Positions 44,737-55,171 of a DNA stretch of 64,000 nt are shown here, piece after piece (position 1 is the stretch's first letter; each line of letters starts with the position of its first letter). A model generated the notes under the pieces. It made no database searches. It was given only the letters and a program-made list of their open reading frames with translations, and was not told the origin of the DNA. Both the position numbers and the translations under genes were made by a program. Origin of the DNA: Pontederia crassipes (lineage: Eukaryota; Streptophyta; Magnoliopsida; Commelinales; Pontederiaceae); contig CM060197.1 of the NCBI GenBank assembly GCA_030549335.1, positions 18,674,501-18,738,500 of the forward strand, read 5' to 3'.

Positions 44737-47537
44737 TGATAGTGAAATTTAGGAGTGTAGTGATAACTTGCTGATTTTTGGGTCAAAAGTCAATTTTTTC
44801 AATTTTTTTTTCAACGCCCTAACTCACTCTCTACTGCAAGTATACAGGTCAATTGTGGTTACCCAAATGTCATATCCACAGTGATTCGAAGTCTAAGACT
44901 CCCTAAACAATCTAGATTAGCCTTAACTAAAGTTAAAATTCCAAGAAATTGAAAGAAAGTTCAAACCGCTTTCTTTAAACGGCCAAAATGATTGGATTTT
45001 TGAAAAGTTATTAAAACTGAATTGTAAATGCTAAACTAGAGGTTCAAAAGGATTAACTATCAATGAGGAAAGTTCTCCTAGGATTTGGGGTTCATCTAAC
45101 TTAATTATGGATGGAATGGAACAAGTTATCAATATGTGTCAATTTTAATCCAACTTGAAAATGGGCTATTATCATAGCAATATAAACCAAAACTAATCAT
45201 CATATTCTAATATAATTGATTGGCTAAGTTGAATTAGAAAAGGTCCTCACTGAAATCAAGTCAACATTAAGTTAAAAAGTTTAGTTCCTTGCTGAATTTC
45301 AGTAATTTAATGAAATCTGAAATGATAACATTCAATTTCACTTTGAAAATAAGGGGAATGCTTCAATCAACTAAACAGGGATGAAATCAATCCAATATTA
45401 GTGCAAATGCTTCTTGGTTTACTCTAAACTACAAGAGGATTTTAAATCAGCCTCTTAGCTGCAAATTCAAATGAAATTCACATTTTCACTAAAGGATTGA
45501 ATGAAATCAGCACCCAATTACACATAGGAATTCAACAAATTTTCATTGCTCCTTGGTTCATCTCTGAATCTCAAGGAAGGCCATAATACTACCTCTTAGT
45601 GGTAGGTTAAAACAGGGTTTAACAATGAAAATTATATTTCCCTTAAATTCAGGAAATCAACAACCAAAAAAATTCAAAAATCAGCACCTAGCAAACATTG
45701 GAATTCAGCATATGTCACTCATTGGAATTCAGAGTTGCCATTGCTCTTTGGTTCATCTCTGAACAACAAAGTATCCCTAGGATTCACTTCTCAGTGATTT
45801 AATGAGATCAAGGGTTTACAACAGCAAAACAGAATCCAAAGATTCAGGAAATCAGATTTGAAATCAGAATTGAAATTCAGAAATCAGCATTGAGAAGTTT
45901 GCAATAATTCAGGGATTAAAAACTTGGAAACACCATTGCCTCTTGATTCATTTCCGAACAAGAATGAAACCTTAAATAACCTCTCAGTTATCAATTGAAT
46001 TAGGGCTCAGCAATGATAGAAACATATTTTAACAATTCAGAAATCAGAAAATCAGATTTGTAATTGAATTAGAACCTAGAAACTTGGCATTGATTCTTGA
46101 TTCATTTCTGAACAAGATTAGATCAAATGACAAATTTTCAGTTGTAGTTACAATAAGGACCTTACAAAGACAAGATCAGGTTCATATCAATACAGAAATC
46201 AGAATTGTAAAACCAAAAATTAGATTTCAGTGCAGGAAATCAGATTTGTCCCTAATCCATCCACAATTAATCTAGACTACTACCCTATCCTAGGAGACAT
46301 GAAGTTTAGCTCTTCATAATTATAAAGTTTGATACAAAATGGAATGAAGAACAGAAGCTAATTATCCTGATTTTTGAAGGCTGTTCTGTAGAAATCAGCA
46401 ACCCTTCAGCTCCTTCCACTCCAATTCAGCATCAATTCTTGCTTCCTTCTTGCAATGGCCGACTTGCCCCCTCATTCCAGGGTTTCTTCAACTTATATAT
46501 GACCTTTAAACACCCTTAGATCAGCATCAAAATGTTCCTTAGCCTCTGATGTGAGACACCTATCCATGGCCTGAAAATCTAGCTGCTACGACAGCTTTTG
46601 TGCAGCATAAAGTAAGTGGTCCCCCTTTACTTTTCCAATCCTTTTCAGCTCCATTCACCTGCTAGGAGAGAAAGAACACCAAACATTAATGTCTTCAAAC
46701 AGGAAATGAAAAAATAAGGATAAGGAAAGCCACCAGGGTCAGCTCAAACATCAAATAAAATCTGGTGTTATGAAGATGTTAAATCAGTAATTAAAATGAT
46801 AAGTTTGAGAACCCGGAATGATAACTTTGCATAAATCTTGGAAAATGATCAAATATGGATGGTTCAGAGCATTGAAGGCATAAAATGGAGTAGGATGGCA
46901 AGTGAATGAAGTCAGAAATCAAATATGGATAAAATTTCATAGGAATGATAACTTGGGTGCCAAAATGATAACTTAATTGCCTTAAAAATAATAACTTGTC
47001 ATAACTTTGGTTGTGGTTATCCAAATATGATCAAATTGGAACAACAATGAGTTAGGATAATAATATAATGATTGCCTAAGGCCTTTGTGCAGAATTGATA
47101 TTTTTGCATGTCGAAATGATAGTTTTGCCCTTTAACGATAACTTGGCATTGGAAAAATGATAACTTGTTCAAATGGATTTAAAATTTTGCACAAGTTGAG
47201 ATGTGATCATCCAAATATGAATCATTCATGATAATAATGGATTTAGGGCAAGAAAATCATTGAAAATCAGTTCACTCAAAATAATGATAACTTGGCATAT
47301 GGGAGTGATAACTTGTCCTAAAAATGATAACTTGACATAGAATTGAATTAGTTATGGATTTTAGCATTTCAGAACCTCTATGCACATGGAATTAAGTATA
47401 AAATGAGGAAGTCAACTAGTTATCACAATCTATGCATTCCAAACATAATTGACCAAAAGTTGGGCAATTTAGGGGCTCGATAGGGGTGAAATGCATCTAA
47501 AATGGGATAAAGGACTATAGTGATCAGCTAGTGATCA
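44737..47537 (-). mobile_element. solo Athila-family LTR in CACTA-2
   Basis: 2,801 bp. Starts TGATAGTGAAATTTAGG and ends TGATCAGCTAGTGATCA. Perfect TSD gtctc (44732-44736, 47538-47542). TATA-like ACTTATATATG near 46491. The CCTCCGCC block of CACTA-2 continues on both sides. Confidence 0.93.
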
Positions 47538-47690
47538 GTCTCCTCCTCCGCCCTCCGCCTTCCACCTCCTCCTCCTCCCTTCGTTTCCTCTGCCCGCCGA
47601 ACCTCTGTCAGGTGTTGGCCGTGGCCCGTCGCCTTCCTCCACCGCTGCCCGCAGCCCATCACCATCCTTCTCTGGTTAAGAAGGTACGAG
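47538..47690 (+). repeat. CACTA-2 GC-rich block, right part
   Basis: Continuation of CCTCCTCCGCC units after the solo LTR, ending near CTTCTCTGGTTAAGAAG. Confidence 0.65.
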
Positions 47691-47697
47691 CCCGCCA

Positions 47698-48010
47698 CCA
47701 TGTTAAGTTAATTACTAATGCATCTTAAGTTAATTACTAATGCATCATAAGTTAATTAATAATGCATTTTAAGTTAAATACTACTTAATTACTTGAAACT
47801 ATTGTTGTTAAGTTAGTTACTAAACCATGTTAAGTTAATTACTAATGCATCTTAAGTTAAATTACTAATGCATGTTAAGTTAAATACTACTTAATTACTT
47901 GAAACTATTGTTGTTAAGTTAGTTACTAATGCATGTTAAGTTAAATTCTACTTAATTACTTGAAAATAGTACTGTTAAGTTAGTTATTAGTAAATTACTA
48001 GTGCAGGTTA
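47698..48010 (+). repeat. minisatellite TTAAGTTAATTACTAATGCAT
   Basis: About ten imperfect copies of TTAAGTTA(A)TTACTAATGCAT. A longer unit with CTACTTAATTACTTGAAAC and TATTGTTGTTAAGTTAG recurs two to three times. It lies just upstream of the Tnp2 remnant, likely in an intron. Confidence 0.75.
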
Positions 48011-48129
48011 ACTTACTTACTAGAACCTCTCTTTGATAAATTATTTGTGCAGGTAAATTTTTTTTCATAATTCTAGAACCTCTTTTTGATCATGTTCTCA
48101 TAAATTTTACTAAGGATGTACTTCCACAT

Positions 48130-48973
48130 TCTTGTTAATAAAATGAGATTATGATTCGACGATGAAGTACTTGAAATATGTGATTTTGGACTTCGTAACT
48201 TCAAAATCACATGTTTCAAGTATACGAATTTATTGACATATGGCTTAATGTTGTCCGTACAAAAATGATAAAGCTAGATCGTAGTTGCATTAGTCGTTGG
48301 AGGGATAAACATGGCATTATAACTAAAGAATATAAGGATGGTCTTGATAAATTCATTAATGTGGCATATGAAAATGAAGGTGTTGCTTCTTCATATGGTG
48401 AAATCTTATGTCCATGCCAGAAGTACCAATGTTATCAGTGGAAAGTAAGATATGATGTACAGAAGGATTTATATTACAACGGTGCTAAAATGTCATTGGT
48501 TCGATCCAAAGAAAGGAGTTCAGATTAATCAAAAGTTTAAATTGGTGGATATTAACCCTCGGTCGAGACTTCAATCATACGATCCATTCGTATTGGCAGA
48601 ACAAGTACAACAAGTATACTACACTAAGTATCCATCAAAAAGAACCAAGGATGAATGGTGGGCATCATGCGAGGTGAGAAGTAGACTATTCTTATCAAAA
48701 ACAATGGTAGATGATAATGAAACATCATCCGTGCACAACGATGTGCCCATGGATGATTACTATCAAGAAGATAGAGTGAATGAGATGATTGATGTGGCCG
48801 ATGGAGTTGAGAATTTTTAATTGGTCGATGGCGCTGAGCCAATGGAAGAGTTCAATTCAAATGTCCTCTTGAAAATGAACATTGATAATTTCGTTGACGA
48901 TGACTCGAACCAAGATTATAGCGACGATGATGAAGATAATGAAAATGAATCAGAATACGAAACAAGCGAATGA
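48130..48973 (+). pseudogene. CACTA-2 Tnp2 with its core deleted
   Basis: The N-terminal part (RWRDKHGIITKEYKDGLDKF, NEGVASSYGEILCPC) matches CACTA-1 at 32.7 kb. At about 48440 it jumps to the C-terminal part: KFKLVDINPRSRLQSYDPF, EVRSRLFLSKTMVDDNETS, VNEMIDVADGVENF and DYSDDDEDNENESEYETSE, which matches CACTA-1 at 13.3-13.8 kb. The whole catalytic and DUF4218 middle, several hundred codons in CACTA-1, is missing. A TAA after VENF and a frame change inside complete the loss. The LINE sits 65 bp after its end. Confidence 0.82.
48170..48220 (+). other. conserved 21-bp inverted repeat (hairpin) in CACTA-2
   Basis: Arms CTTGAAATATGTGATTTTGG(A) and (T)TCAAAATCACATGTTTCAAG around loop CTTCGTAAC. 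Equivalent to 32873-32923 in CACTA-1. Confidence 0.6.
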
Positions 48974-49038
48974 ATCCCATAGTTATTCTAATGACACAAG
49001 CTTCTTACTTTTTTTTAGTTATATATGGTTACCGATAA

Positions 49039-52000
49039 ACTCCGCCTATATTTTATAGCCGGTCCCAAGCCCGGATAAAGGAGGAGGGTTGTGTTAGGCC
49101 CCGACAGCCAACATAAAATCATGTCGAATCTTATGAACATGGATCAACGAATATATTGTGTTAATGCTAGGTCGTTACCCGTAAGTAACGCGCTGTACAG
49201 CTCGGGTACAGTGATAAGAGAGCAAGAGCCGCTGCATCCTCGCCTGAATGCAGTGTTAAATGAGCAAGGGCTACCGCACTCTAATGGACGGAGGCGGTTA
49301 AAGAAGCTAGTTCATGAGACTAAGGTCAGATTAGGTTCTTGGAACATTGGGACGTTGAATGGGAAGCGTCTCGAGGTGGCACAAGTAATGGACCAGCGTA
49401 AGATTAGTATCTTATGCTTGCAAGAAACTAGATGGGTAGGAGAGGGAAGTAAAGAGATTAGGTTAAATGGTTCCAAACTTTGGTACATAGGTAAGGTAAA
49501 TGGAAGGAATGGTGTTGGTATTATCGCGGATGCAGAATGGAGGAAGAATGTTGTGGAAGTTAAAAGGATTGAGGATCGAATCATATCCATGAAAGTAATT
49601 GTTGGAAAGGAGACTATGAACATTATTAGTGCATATGCACCCCAAGTAGGAGCAGAATCACATCTCAAGGAGAAGTTTTGGGCAGATATGGAGGGTTTGA
49701 TTGAAAGTATACCAACAACCGAGAAAGTTTATATTGGGGGAGACCTTAATGGACATGTTGGTAAAGAGGCAGGACCACATGCAAGGGTTCATGGTGGTTT
49801 TGGTTTTGGGGAGTTGAATGAGGAAGGACAAACTATTATTGATTTTTCTTTAGCATACGACCTTAAGATTATCAACACTTGTTTTAGGAAGAGAGAGGAA
49901 CATTTAATCACATACAAAAGTGGAACTCATAGGTCTCAAATCGATTTTTTCTTGATAAGAAATACTGATAAAAGACGTTGCACTAATTGCAAAGTAATTC
50001 CTGGGCATGGGGTGACTACACAACATAGATTGTTAGTTCTTGATATGCAAATAAAATGTATAAAACCAAAATCCCGAACAGTTTTTGATCGAAAGATCAA
50101 GTGGTGGCAGTTAAAGGGGGAGAAGCGAGAGACTTTTAGAAGTAAGTTATTAGAAGAAAGTGTGTGGGAGTTAGAAGGAGATGCTAGTATCATGTGGAAG
50201 AATGTGGCAAAAAAGGTTGAAATGGTTGCTAAAGCCATTTTAGGAGAATCTAAAGGTTTTGGACCACGAGATAAGGAGACTTGGTGGTGGAATGAGGAGG
50301 TCCAAGAAAAGGTGCGTAATAAGAAGAATTGTTTCAAGGCGATACACTTGGACAATAGTTCTGACAATTGGGAAAAGTATCGTTTGGCGAAAAGGGAGGC
50401 TAAGAAGGCAGTTAGTGATGCTCGTGCTAAAGCATACGAGGGGTTTTATAAGGAGTTAGGGACAAAGGCGAGTGAACAAAGGATTTACAAGATTGCAAGG
50501 AACAAAGAGAAGGAGTCGAGAGATTTGGATCAAGTAAGATGCATAAAAAATGAAGTTGGCAAGGTTTTAGTTACTGAAGGAGATATTAAGAACAGATGGG
50601 AAGAGTATTTCTATAAGCTATTTAATGATGGATGTGAAGGTTCGCGTTGTGATTTGGAGGACTTGACAGTTAGCGAATGTGAGCTTAATAGGTCATTTTA
50701 TCGTAGAATTAGAGTCTCGGAGGTTAGCGAAGCTCTTAAGAAAATGGAGAATGGTAAAGCCGTTGGACCGGATGGTATACCGATTCAAGTTTGGAAATGT
50801 TTAGGAGAAAAAGGTGTGTTGTGGTTATGTAAACTATTTAATGAGATTTTACGGTCGAAAAAGATGCCTGATGATTGGAGATTAAGTATATTAGTTCCTA
50901 TTTACAAAAATAAAGGAGATATTCAGAATTGTGCAAATTATAGAGGGATTAAACTTATGAGTCACACAATGAAATTATGGGAAAAAGTGATTGAGCATAG
51001 ATTGAGAATGGAGACTAATATTTCTGAGAGACAATTTGGGTTCATGCCAGGAAGATCCACTACAGAGGCGATTTATTTACTAAGGGGGATGATGGAGAAG
51101 TATCGAAGTAGGAGAAGAGACTTACATATGGCTTTCATTGACTTAGAGAAGGCGTATGATCGGGTACCAAGGGATGTACTTTGGAAAGCCTTGCAAAAGA
51201 AGAGGGTGAATGTTGCCTACATTAAGGTAATACAAGATATGTACGATGGGGCATTGACTAGGGTTAGGACACCCGGAAGTGAGACAAATGAATTTCCTAT
51301 AGGAATTGGCCTACATCAAGGATCAGCTTTAAGCCCGTATCTATTTAACTTAGTTATCGATGCTATAACCGAGAGTATCATAGAGGAGGTACCTAAGTGC
51401 ATGCTATTTGCGGATGATATAGTACTTTTAGCGGATTCAAGAGAAGAGATTAATACAAAATTGGAAATATGGAGAAATACGTTGGAGTCAAAGGGTTTTC
51501 GTTTAAGTAGGAATAAAACAGAATATATGCATAGCAATTTCACAAATAAACAACTTAGAGACGATTTGAAAGTTAGGTTAGGGGAGGATATAATTCCTCA
51601 AGTGACAAAGTTTAAATATTTAGGATCAATTGTAAGACAAGATGGTGAGATTGATGACGATGTTAATCATAGAATTCAAGCTGGTTGGTGTAAGTGGAGG
51701 AAAGCCACTGGAGTTCTTTGTGATAGAAAGGTACCCAATAAAGTTAAAGGAAAATTCTATCGTACTGCTATAAGGCCAGCAGTGTTATATGGTAGTGAAT
51801 GTTGGGCTATGAAGGGACAACATGAACGTAAAGTGGGGGTAGCCGAAATGAGGATGTTGAGATGGATGTGTGGTCATACAAGATTAGATAAGATTAGGAA
51901 TGACCATATACGTGAACGAGTCGGAGTGGCTCCTATTAGTGAGAAAATGGTAGAGAATCGTTTGAGATGGTTTGGTCATGTTCAGAGAAGACCATTAGAT

Positions 52001-52216
52001 GCGCCAGTAAGAAGAGTAGATCAAATAATCTGGAGTCCGATTAAAAGAGGGAGAGGGAGGCCAAGGCGGACACTTGGCGAACTAATAGAGCAAGATCTAT
52101 TGGTGAATAATATACCGAAAGGTTTGGTTACTAATAGAGCGGAATGGCGTCGTATGATCCATGTAGCCGACCCCACCTAGTGGGATAAGGCTTTGTTGTT
52201 GTTGTTGTTGTTGTTG
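49039..52216 (+). mobile_element. RTE-clade non-LTR retrotransposon (LINE), full length
   Basis: 3,178 bp between perfect 17-bp direct repeats TATATGGTTACCGATAA (49022-49038 and 52217-52233). An 82-bp leader precedes one ORF with endonuclease and reverse transcriptase. The 3' end is very short (CCCACCTAGTGGGATAAGGC) and closes with seven GTT/TTG units instead of poly(A), the RTE habit. A deleted relative is at 37293-37479. The perfect TSD and open ORF suggest a recent insertion. Confidence 0.93.
49121..52180 (+). CDS. RTE LINE ORF: endonuclease-reverse transcriptase
   Basis: Encodes 1,019 residues from ATG 49121 to TAG 52178-52180 with no break. It would nick target DNA and copy the LINE RNA from the nick. 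Residues about 70-310 form an APE-type endonuclease: LGSWNIGTLNG (Asn), LCLQETRW (Glu), IGGDLNGHVG (Asp/Asn), HRSQIDFFLIR (Asp) and a terminal TQHRLLVLD carrying the expected His. About 540-800 is RT: ENGKAVGPDGIPIQVW, the FGFMPGRSTTEAI stretch, DLEKAYDRVPRDVLW, GLHQGSALSPYLFN and the catalytic FADD at about 761-764. The C-terminus (MLRWMCGHTR, RLRWFGHVQRRP) is typical of plant RTE proteins. The frame is open upstream to 49091 but only through GTG, so the ATG is chosen. It ends in the conserved 3' terminus, so coding and 3' recognition sequence overlap. Confidence 0.92.
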   Translation: MSNLMNMDQRIYCVNARSLPVSNALYSSGTVIREQEPLHPRLNAVLNEQGLPHSNGRRRLKKLVHETKVRLGSWNIGTLNGKRLEVAQVMDQRKISILCLQETRWVGEGSKEIRLNGSKLWYIGKVNGRNGVGIIADAEWRKNVVEVKRIEDRIISMKVIVGKETMNIISAYAPQVGAESHLKEKFWADMEGLIESIPTTEKVYIGGDLNGHVGKEAGPHARVHGGFGFGELNEEGQTIIDFSLAYDLKIINTCFRKREEHLITYKSGTHRSQIDFFLIRNTDKRRCTNCKVIPGHGVTTQHRLLVLDMQIKCIKPKSRTVFDRKIKWWQLKGEKRETFRSKLLEESVWELEGDASIMWKNVAKKVEMVAKAILGESKGFGPRDKETWWWNEEVQEKVRNKKNCFKAIHLDNSSDNWEKYRLAKREAKKAVSDARAKAYEGFYKELGTKASEQRIYKIARNKEKESRDLDQVRCIKNEVGKVLVTEGDIKNRWEEYFYKLFNDGCEGSRCDLEDLTVSECELNRSFYRRIRVSEVSEALKKMENGKAVGPDGIPIQVWKCLGEKGVLWLCKLFNEILRSKKMPDDWRLSILVPIYKNKGDIQNCANYRGIKLMSHTMKLWEKVIEHRLRMETNISERQFGFMPGRSTTEAIYLLRGMMEKYRSRRRDLHMAFIDLEKAYDRVPRDVLWKALQKKRVNVAYIKVIQDMYDGALTRVRTPGSETNEFPIGIGLHQGSALSPYLFNLVIDAITESIIEEVPKCMLFADDIVLLADSREEINTKLEIWRNTLESKGFRLSRNKTEYMHSNFTNKQLRDDLKVRLGEDIIPQVTKFKYLGSIVRQDGEIDDDVNHRIQAGWCKWRKATGVLCDRKVPNKVKGKFYRTAIRPAVLYGSECWAMKGQHERKVGVAEMRMLRWMCGHTRLDKIRNDHIRERVGVAPISEKMVENRLRWFGHVQRRPLDAPVRRVDQIIWSPIKRGRGRPRRTLGELIEQDLLVNNIPKGLVTNRAEWRRMIHVADPT

Positions 52217-52233
52217 TATATGGTTACCGATAA

Positions 52234-54510
52234 TAAGAGAAGATTATTACTTTTTTTTCAGTCATGGTTACTATAGGTCGAGCATCTGGATCATCTCGCT
52301 CTTCCAGGCGTTCACTCTAGATGAGTCAGCCATCACAACCACCAAGTAATATATTTATTGTCAGTTGCTTATTTATAGTTGATTATAATAGTTAAATTCA
52401 TTTTTTAATAATATTAGTTCCTCCGTCGTCGACGGGGCATGTAGCTAGATCGTCACGTAGTAGGCGATCCATTGGTGGGTCTACTCCGCGTATCACTCCA
52501 GGTATGTGTCACATTGTAGGCGATACACGGTAGGAGATAGTGTTTTTTAAATATTTTGCTTTTGTGACAATTGCTCCACCGTCGACGGGGCACATAGTCG
52601 GGACGTCTCGATCACACGACGATGATTGGCATGTCACACCAAGTTATTTTTTGTATATTCCATAATTTTAAATAGGAGGCAAGTTTTATGTATTTTCTTA
52701 TGATGATAGTTACTACGCCACCATCACCGACGAGATTACTGGACGCTTCACCACATTCTAGCGTTGGCGAACGATATCTTACCCTAGGTGATATATTTAT
52801 TATTATTGACATTATATTTCTTAATTAATTATATTAATTATTTTTTAATCATAGATCATGCTGCGGTAGATATCAATCGAGGTGAGAACATTACTGTACA
52901 TATATCAATTATCAAAACTTTAATTTGGTATGACAATAATGATTTATTTTGTCTTAGGGCCCGTAGATGATGTCGGACATTCTCAGCCTACCCCACTTGT
53001 ACCGGATGATGATTCCTATTCGAGTGATGAAGAGGGGTTACACGATAATGGGGTGGTCACCGTGAATAATATTGCTCGACCATAAGTTAAATAAGTTGTA
53101 CAAATTTTGTTATAGTTTTGGTTATGATCGAAAATTAATTCTTCTTTGTAATTGGCAGAACCACTTTCATACCCGCTAGTACCGTGCAGGATGTCAGTGC
53201 TCTCATTCTTTTCCACTTGCCAGAAGGTGCAGGATCCTGAAAAGATGTCCCAATTCAAGTGCAGGATGACAACTTTCGAGCCTTTACGGTACGATCTTCT
53301 ATTTTAGTTACATAATTTGATTTATATTATTTTAAAATTACTAAGTTTTAATGTATTTTGTAGGAGGCAAATCAATTTCATCCGGATCTTAGTTTAGGGA
53401 TGATCCGGAGAGCTTTTGAGGAGGTCACTGCGAAATACTCCGAAATCGATTATACAAGTTTCGCAAGGTCGTCACGTCCGTCGGCCTCACTTTGGAGCAG
53501 GGTATACAAAGATTCCCAAGGCATATTAGGCGTTCGGTTTGGGAGTCCTTATGTAGGAAGTGGTAAGTATGTTTACTTTTAAATTATTTTTATTAAATTT
53601 ATAGTTTTTGAAAGTTTAAGTATTTGATGTTCATAAAGGACGGATGAACGATGGCAAAGGAAGTCAGAAAAGGCAAGAGTTATCCGTCTTTCGAAGCCCG
53701 AGGTCGATGCAATTTGACGTTCATCGATGGCGCATGATAATTTACATACAAATTCAATTTATCAAACTTTTGACTTATACTTATGTTATCAAATTTGAAA
53801 CTTTATCATAGGAGGAGAAAGAAGGCGGTCTCGTAGACTTTCGCATGGTCTATGAGGCCACGCATAAGAGCCGAAAGACAAACAACTTGGTCATGCCCAT
53901 TGCTCGTAGGCTTCTGATAAGTCTCATGACATGTTCATTTGGTTGTTGGCGTTAGTGCACTATTTTTGAAATGCACAATATTTAAATTTTTTAGGATGAG
54001 TATAATGTGAAAATGGCTGAAAAGTACAAAGATGATTCGAGTACTCAACCACTAGGAAATTATGTTTCTTGGTTGGTTTTGTCATATTTTTAATTTATGT
54101 GTTTCTTATATATAATTTATATATTATATGATTGTATAATTTTTCTATTTCGTAGAGGACCCTGCTGTTTGGGAGGAGGTGGCCGGCACGACACGAGGGG
54201 GATACTTGCGTGGCCTCGGCACAGCCGCTCGGATACGTAGGATGATCGAAGGATATGCAGGTGGTCCATCTGCTCTGAGCTCATCCATTGCACCTGATAT
54301 AACGCAGCTATCACAGCAGCTATCAGAGCAGATATCACGGCAGGTGTCGTAGTAGTTGTCACAGCAGTTGGCTCCGCTATTGTAGGCGATTCAGGGATTG
54401 ATCCCGACGCAGATTCCATCCCTGCGAGGCCATGGACCGAGCACGTCTGGATCGAACATCCAGAATGATAACAATAACTCCCAAACCTAGGATAGAAACA
54501 AACCATGGAT
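52234..54510 (+). pseudogene. CACTA-2 Transposase_24-like (TnpA-type) gene, multi-exon
   Basis: Exon-like pieces with TTAG/GT borders: about 52262-52345 (start MVTIGRASGSSRSSRRSL, then a stop), 52420-52500, 52567-52640 and 52707-52790 (three short exons, the first two sharing CCGTCGACGGGGC), 52957-53058 (acidic, GPVDDVGHSQPTPLVPDDD), 53155-53288, 53364-53562 (NQFHPDLSLGMIRRAFEEV, SARSSRP-like run, VYKDSQGILGVRFG), about 53640-53910 (EEKEGGLVDFRMVYEATHKS), 53997-54060 (DEYNVKMAEKYKDDSSTQ) and 54156-54490 (EDPAVWEEVAGTTRGGYLRGLG, then a Gln-rich end with stops). The ATHKS and RGGYLRGLG ends resemble plant Transposase_24 proteins. Exon limits are by eye. Confidence 0.6.
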
Positions 54511-55158
54511 ACAAACTATGCTTTTGTTACTTGTAGACTTAGATATACGCATAGTTTGTAAATCCAGTTTATTACTTTTTGTATTCTTATGATAAATATT
54601 ATGCCTATGATGCTTTTATATTATTGTGATGAATATCAATGTATCAATGCATTATATAATTGTATGGTGTGCGAAGGAGAAAAAATGAGGCTGGTCTGGG
54701 TAAAAAACTTCTGCAAGTAGCGCCTCCATAGCATCACATTAGTGTCGCTGGCATAGTCGACGCTAAGTTAAATATATCATTCTTAGTGCCATATTCGCGT
54801 CTTGTTCACGACGCAGATATCATCATGTTTGCGTCACTGTAACGCCGACATAGCGTCTACATTAGTGACTCGTGGGCATCGGAATAGTGCCTTAGTATTA
54901 GCGCCCCATGCGCGTCGACTTAGCAATGCATTTCTACTGCTCCCAACCGGACACCACACGTCTTAATAACATCGAGATAGCGTCAACTCATGGCGCTAGT
55001 AGCGTCTCCATTTTTGTTGACTCTATTGTGATGCCATTCGCCACCGATTTCCAGCATCCCATATATGAGGCGCGAGTTAGACGCAATGGGATGCTCTACG
55101 TCACGGAGACGCAATAGCAAATCCCTAGCGTCACGATTCTTGGGTCGCTATTTCTCAT
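54511..55158 (+). repeat. CACTA-2 3' subterminal region
   Basis: 54511-54700 is AT-rich 3' flank of the gene. 54715-55158 carries repeated TAGCGTC/GACGC(T/A) motifs in both orientations. The ORF at 54908-55117 is made of these repeats and is not a gene. Confidence 0.75.
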
Positions 55159-55171
55159 TTTTCTTGTAGTG
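55159..55171 (-). repeat. CACTA-2 3' terminal inverted repeat
   Basis: TTTTCTTGTAGTG, perfect inverse of 42363-42375; TSD ctc follows. Confidence 0.92.

Larger units (their letters stand above)
42363..55171 (+). mobile_element. CACTA-2, CACTA (En/Spm) transposon, transposase-deleted
   Basis: Perfect 13-bp TIRs CACTACAAGAAAA (42363-42375 and 55159-55171) and TSD ctc (42360-42362, 55172-55174), inserted in the D 5' LTR. Order: subterminal repeats, GC-rich block (split by a solo Athila LTR), minisatellite, deleted Tnp2, RTE LINE, Transposase_24-like gene, subterminal repeats. Without inserts it is about 6.8 kb. It makes no transposase but has intact ends, so it may be mobilisable in trans. Confidence 0.92.

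Noticed and set aside
43904..44786. Long open frames of up to 189 codons on both strands in the GC-rich CACTA-2 block
   Set aside because: Products are pure Pro/Ser or Arg/Glu/Gly repeats caused by the CCTCCGCC unit; all frames are open because the repeat has no stop codons.
54908..55117. ORF in the CACTA-2 3' subterminal region
   Set aside because: Built from AGCGTC subterminal repeats; not shared in frame with CACTA-1.
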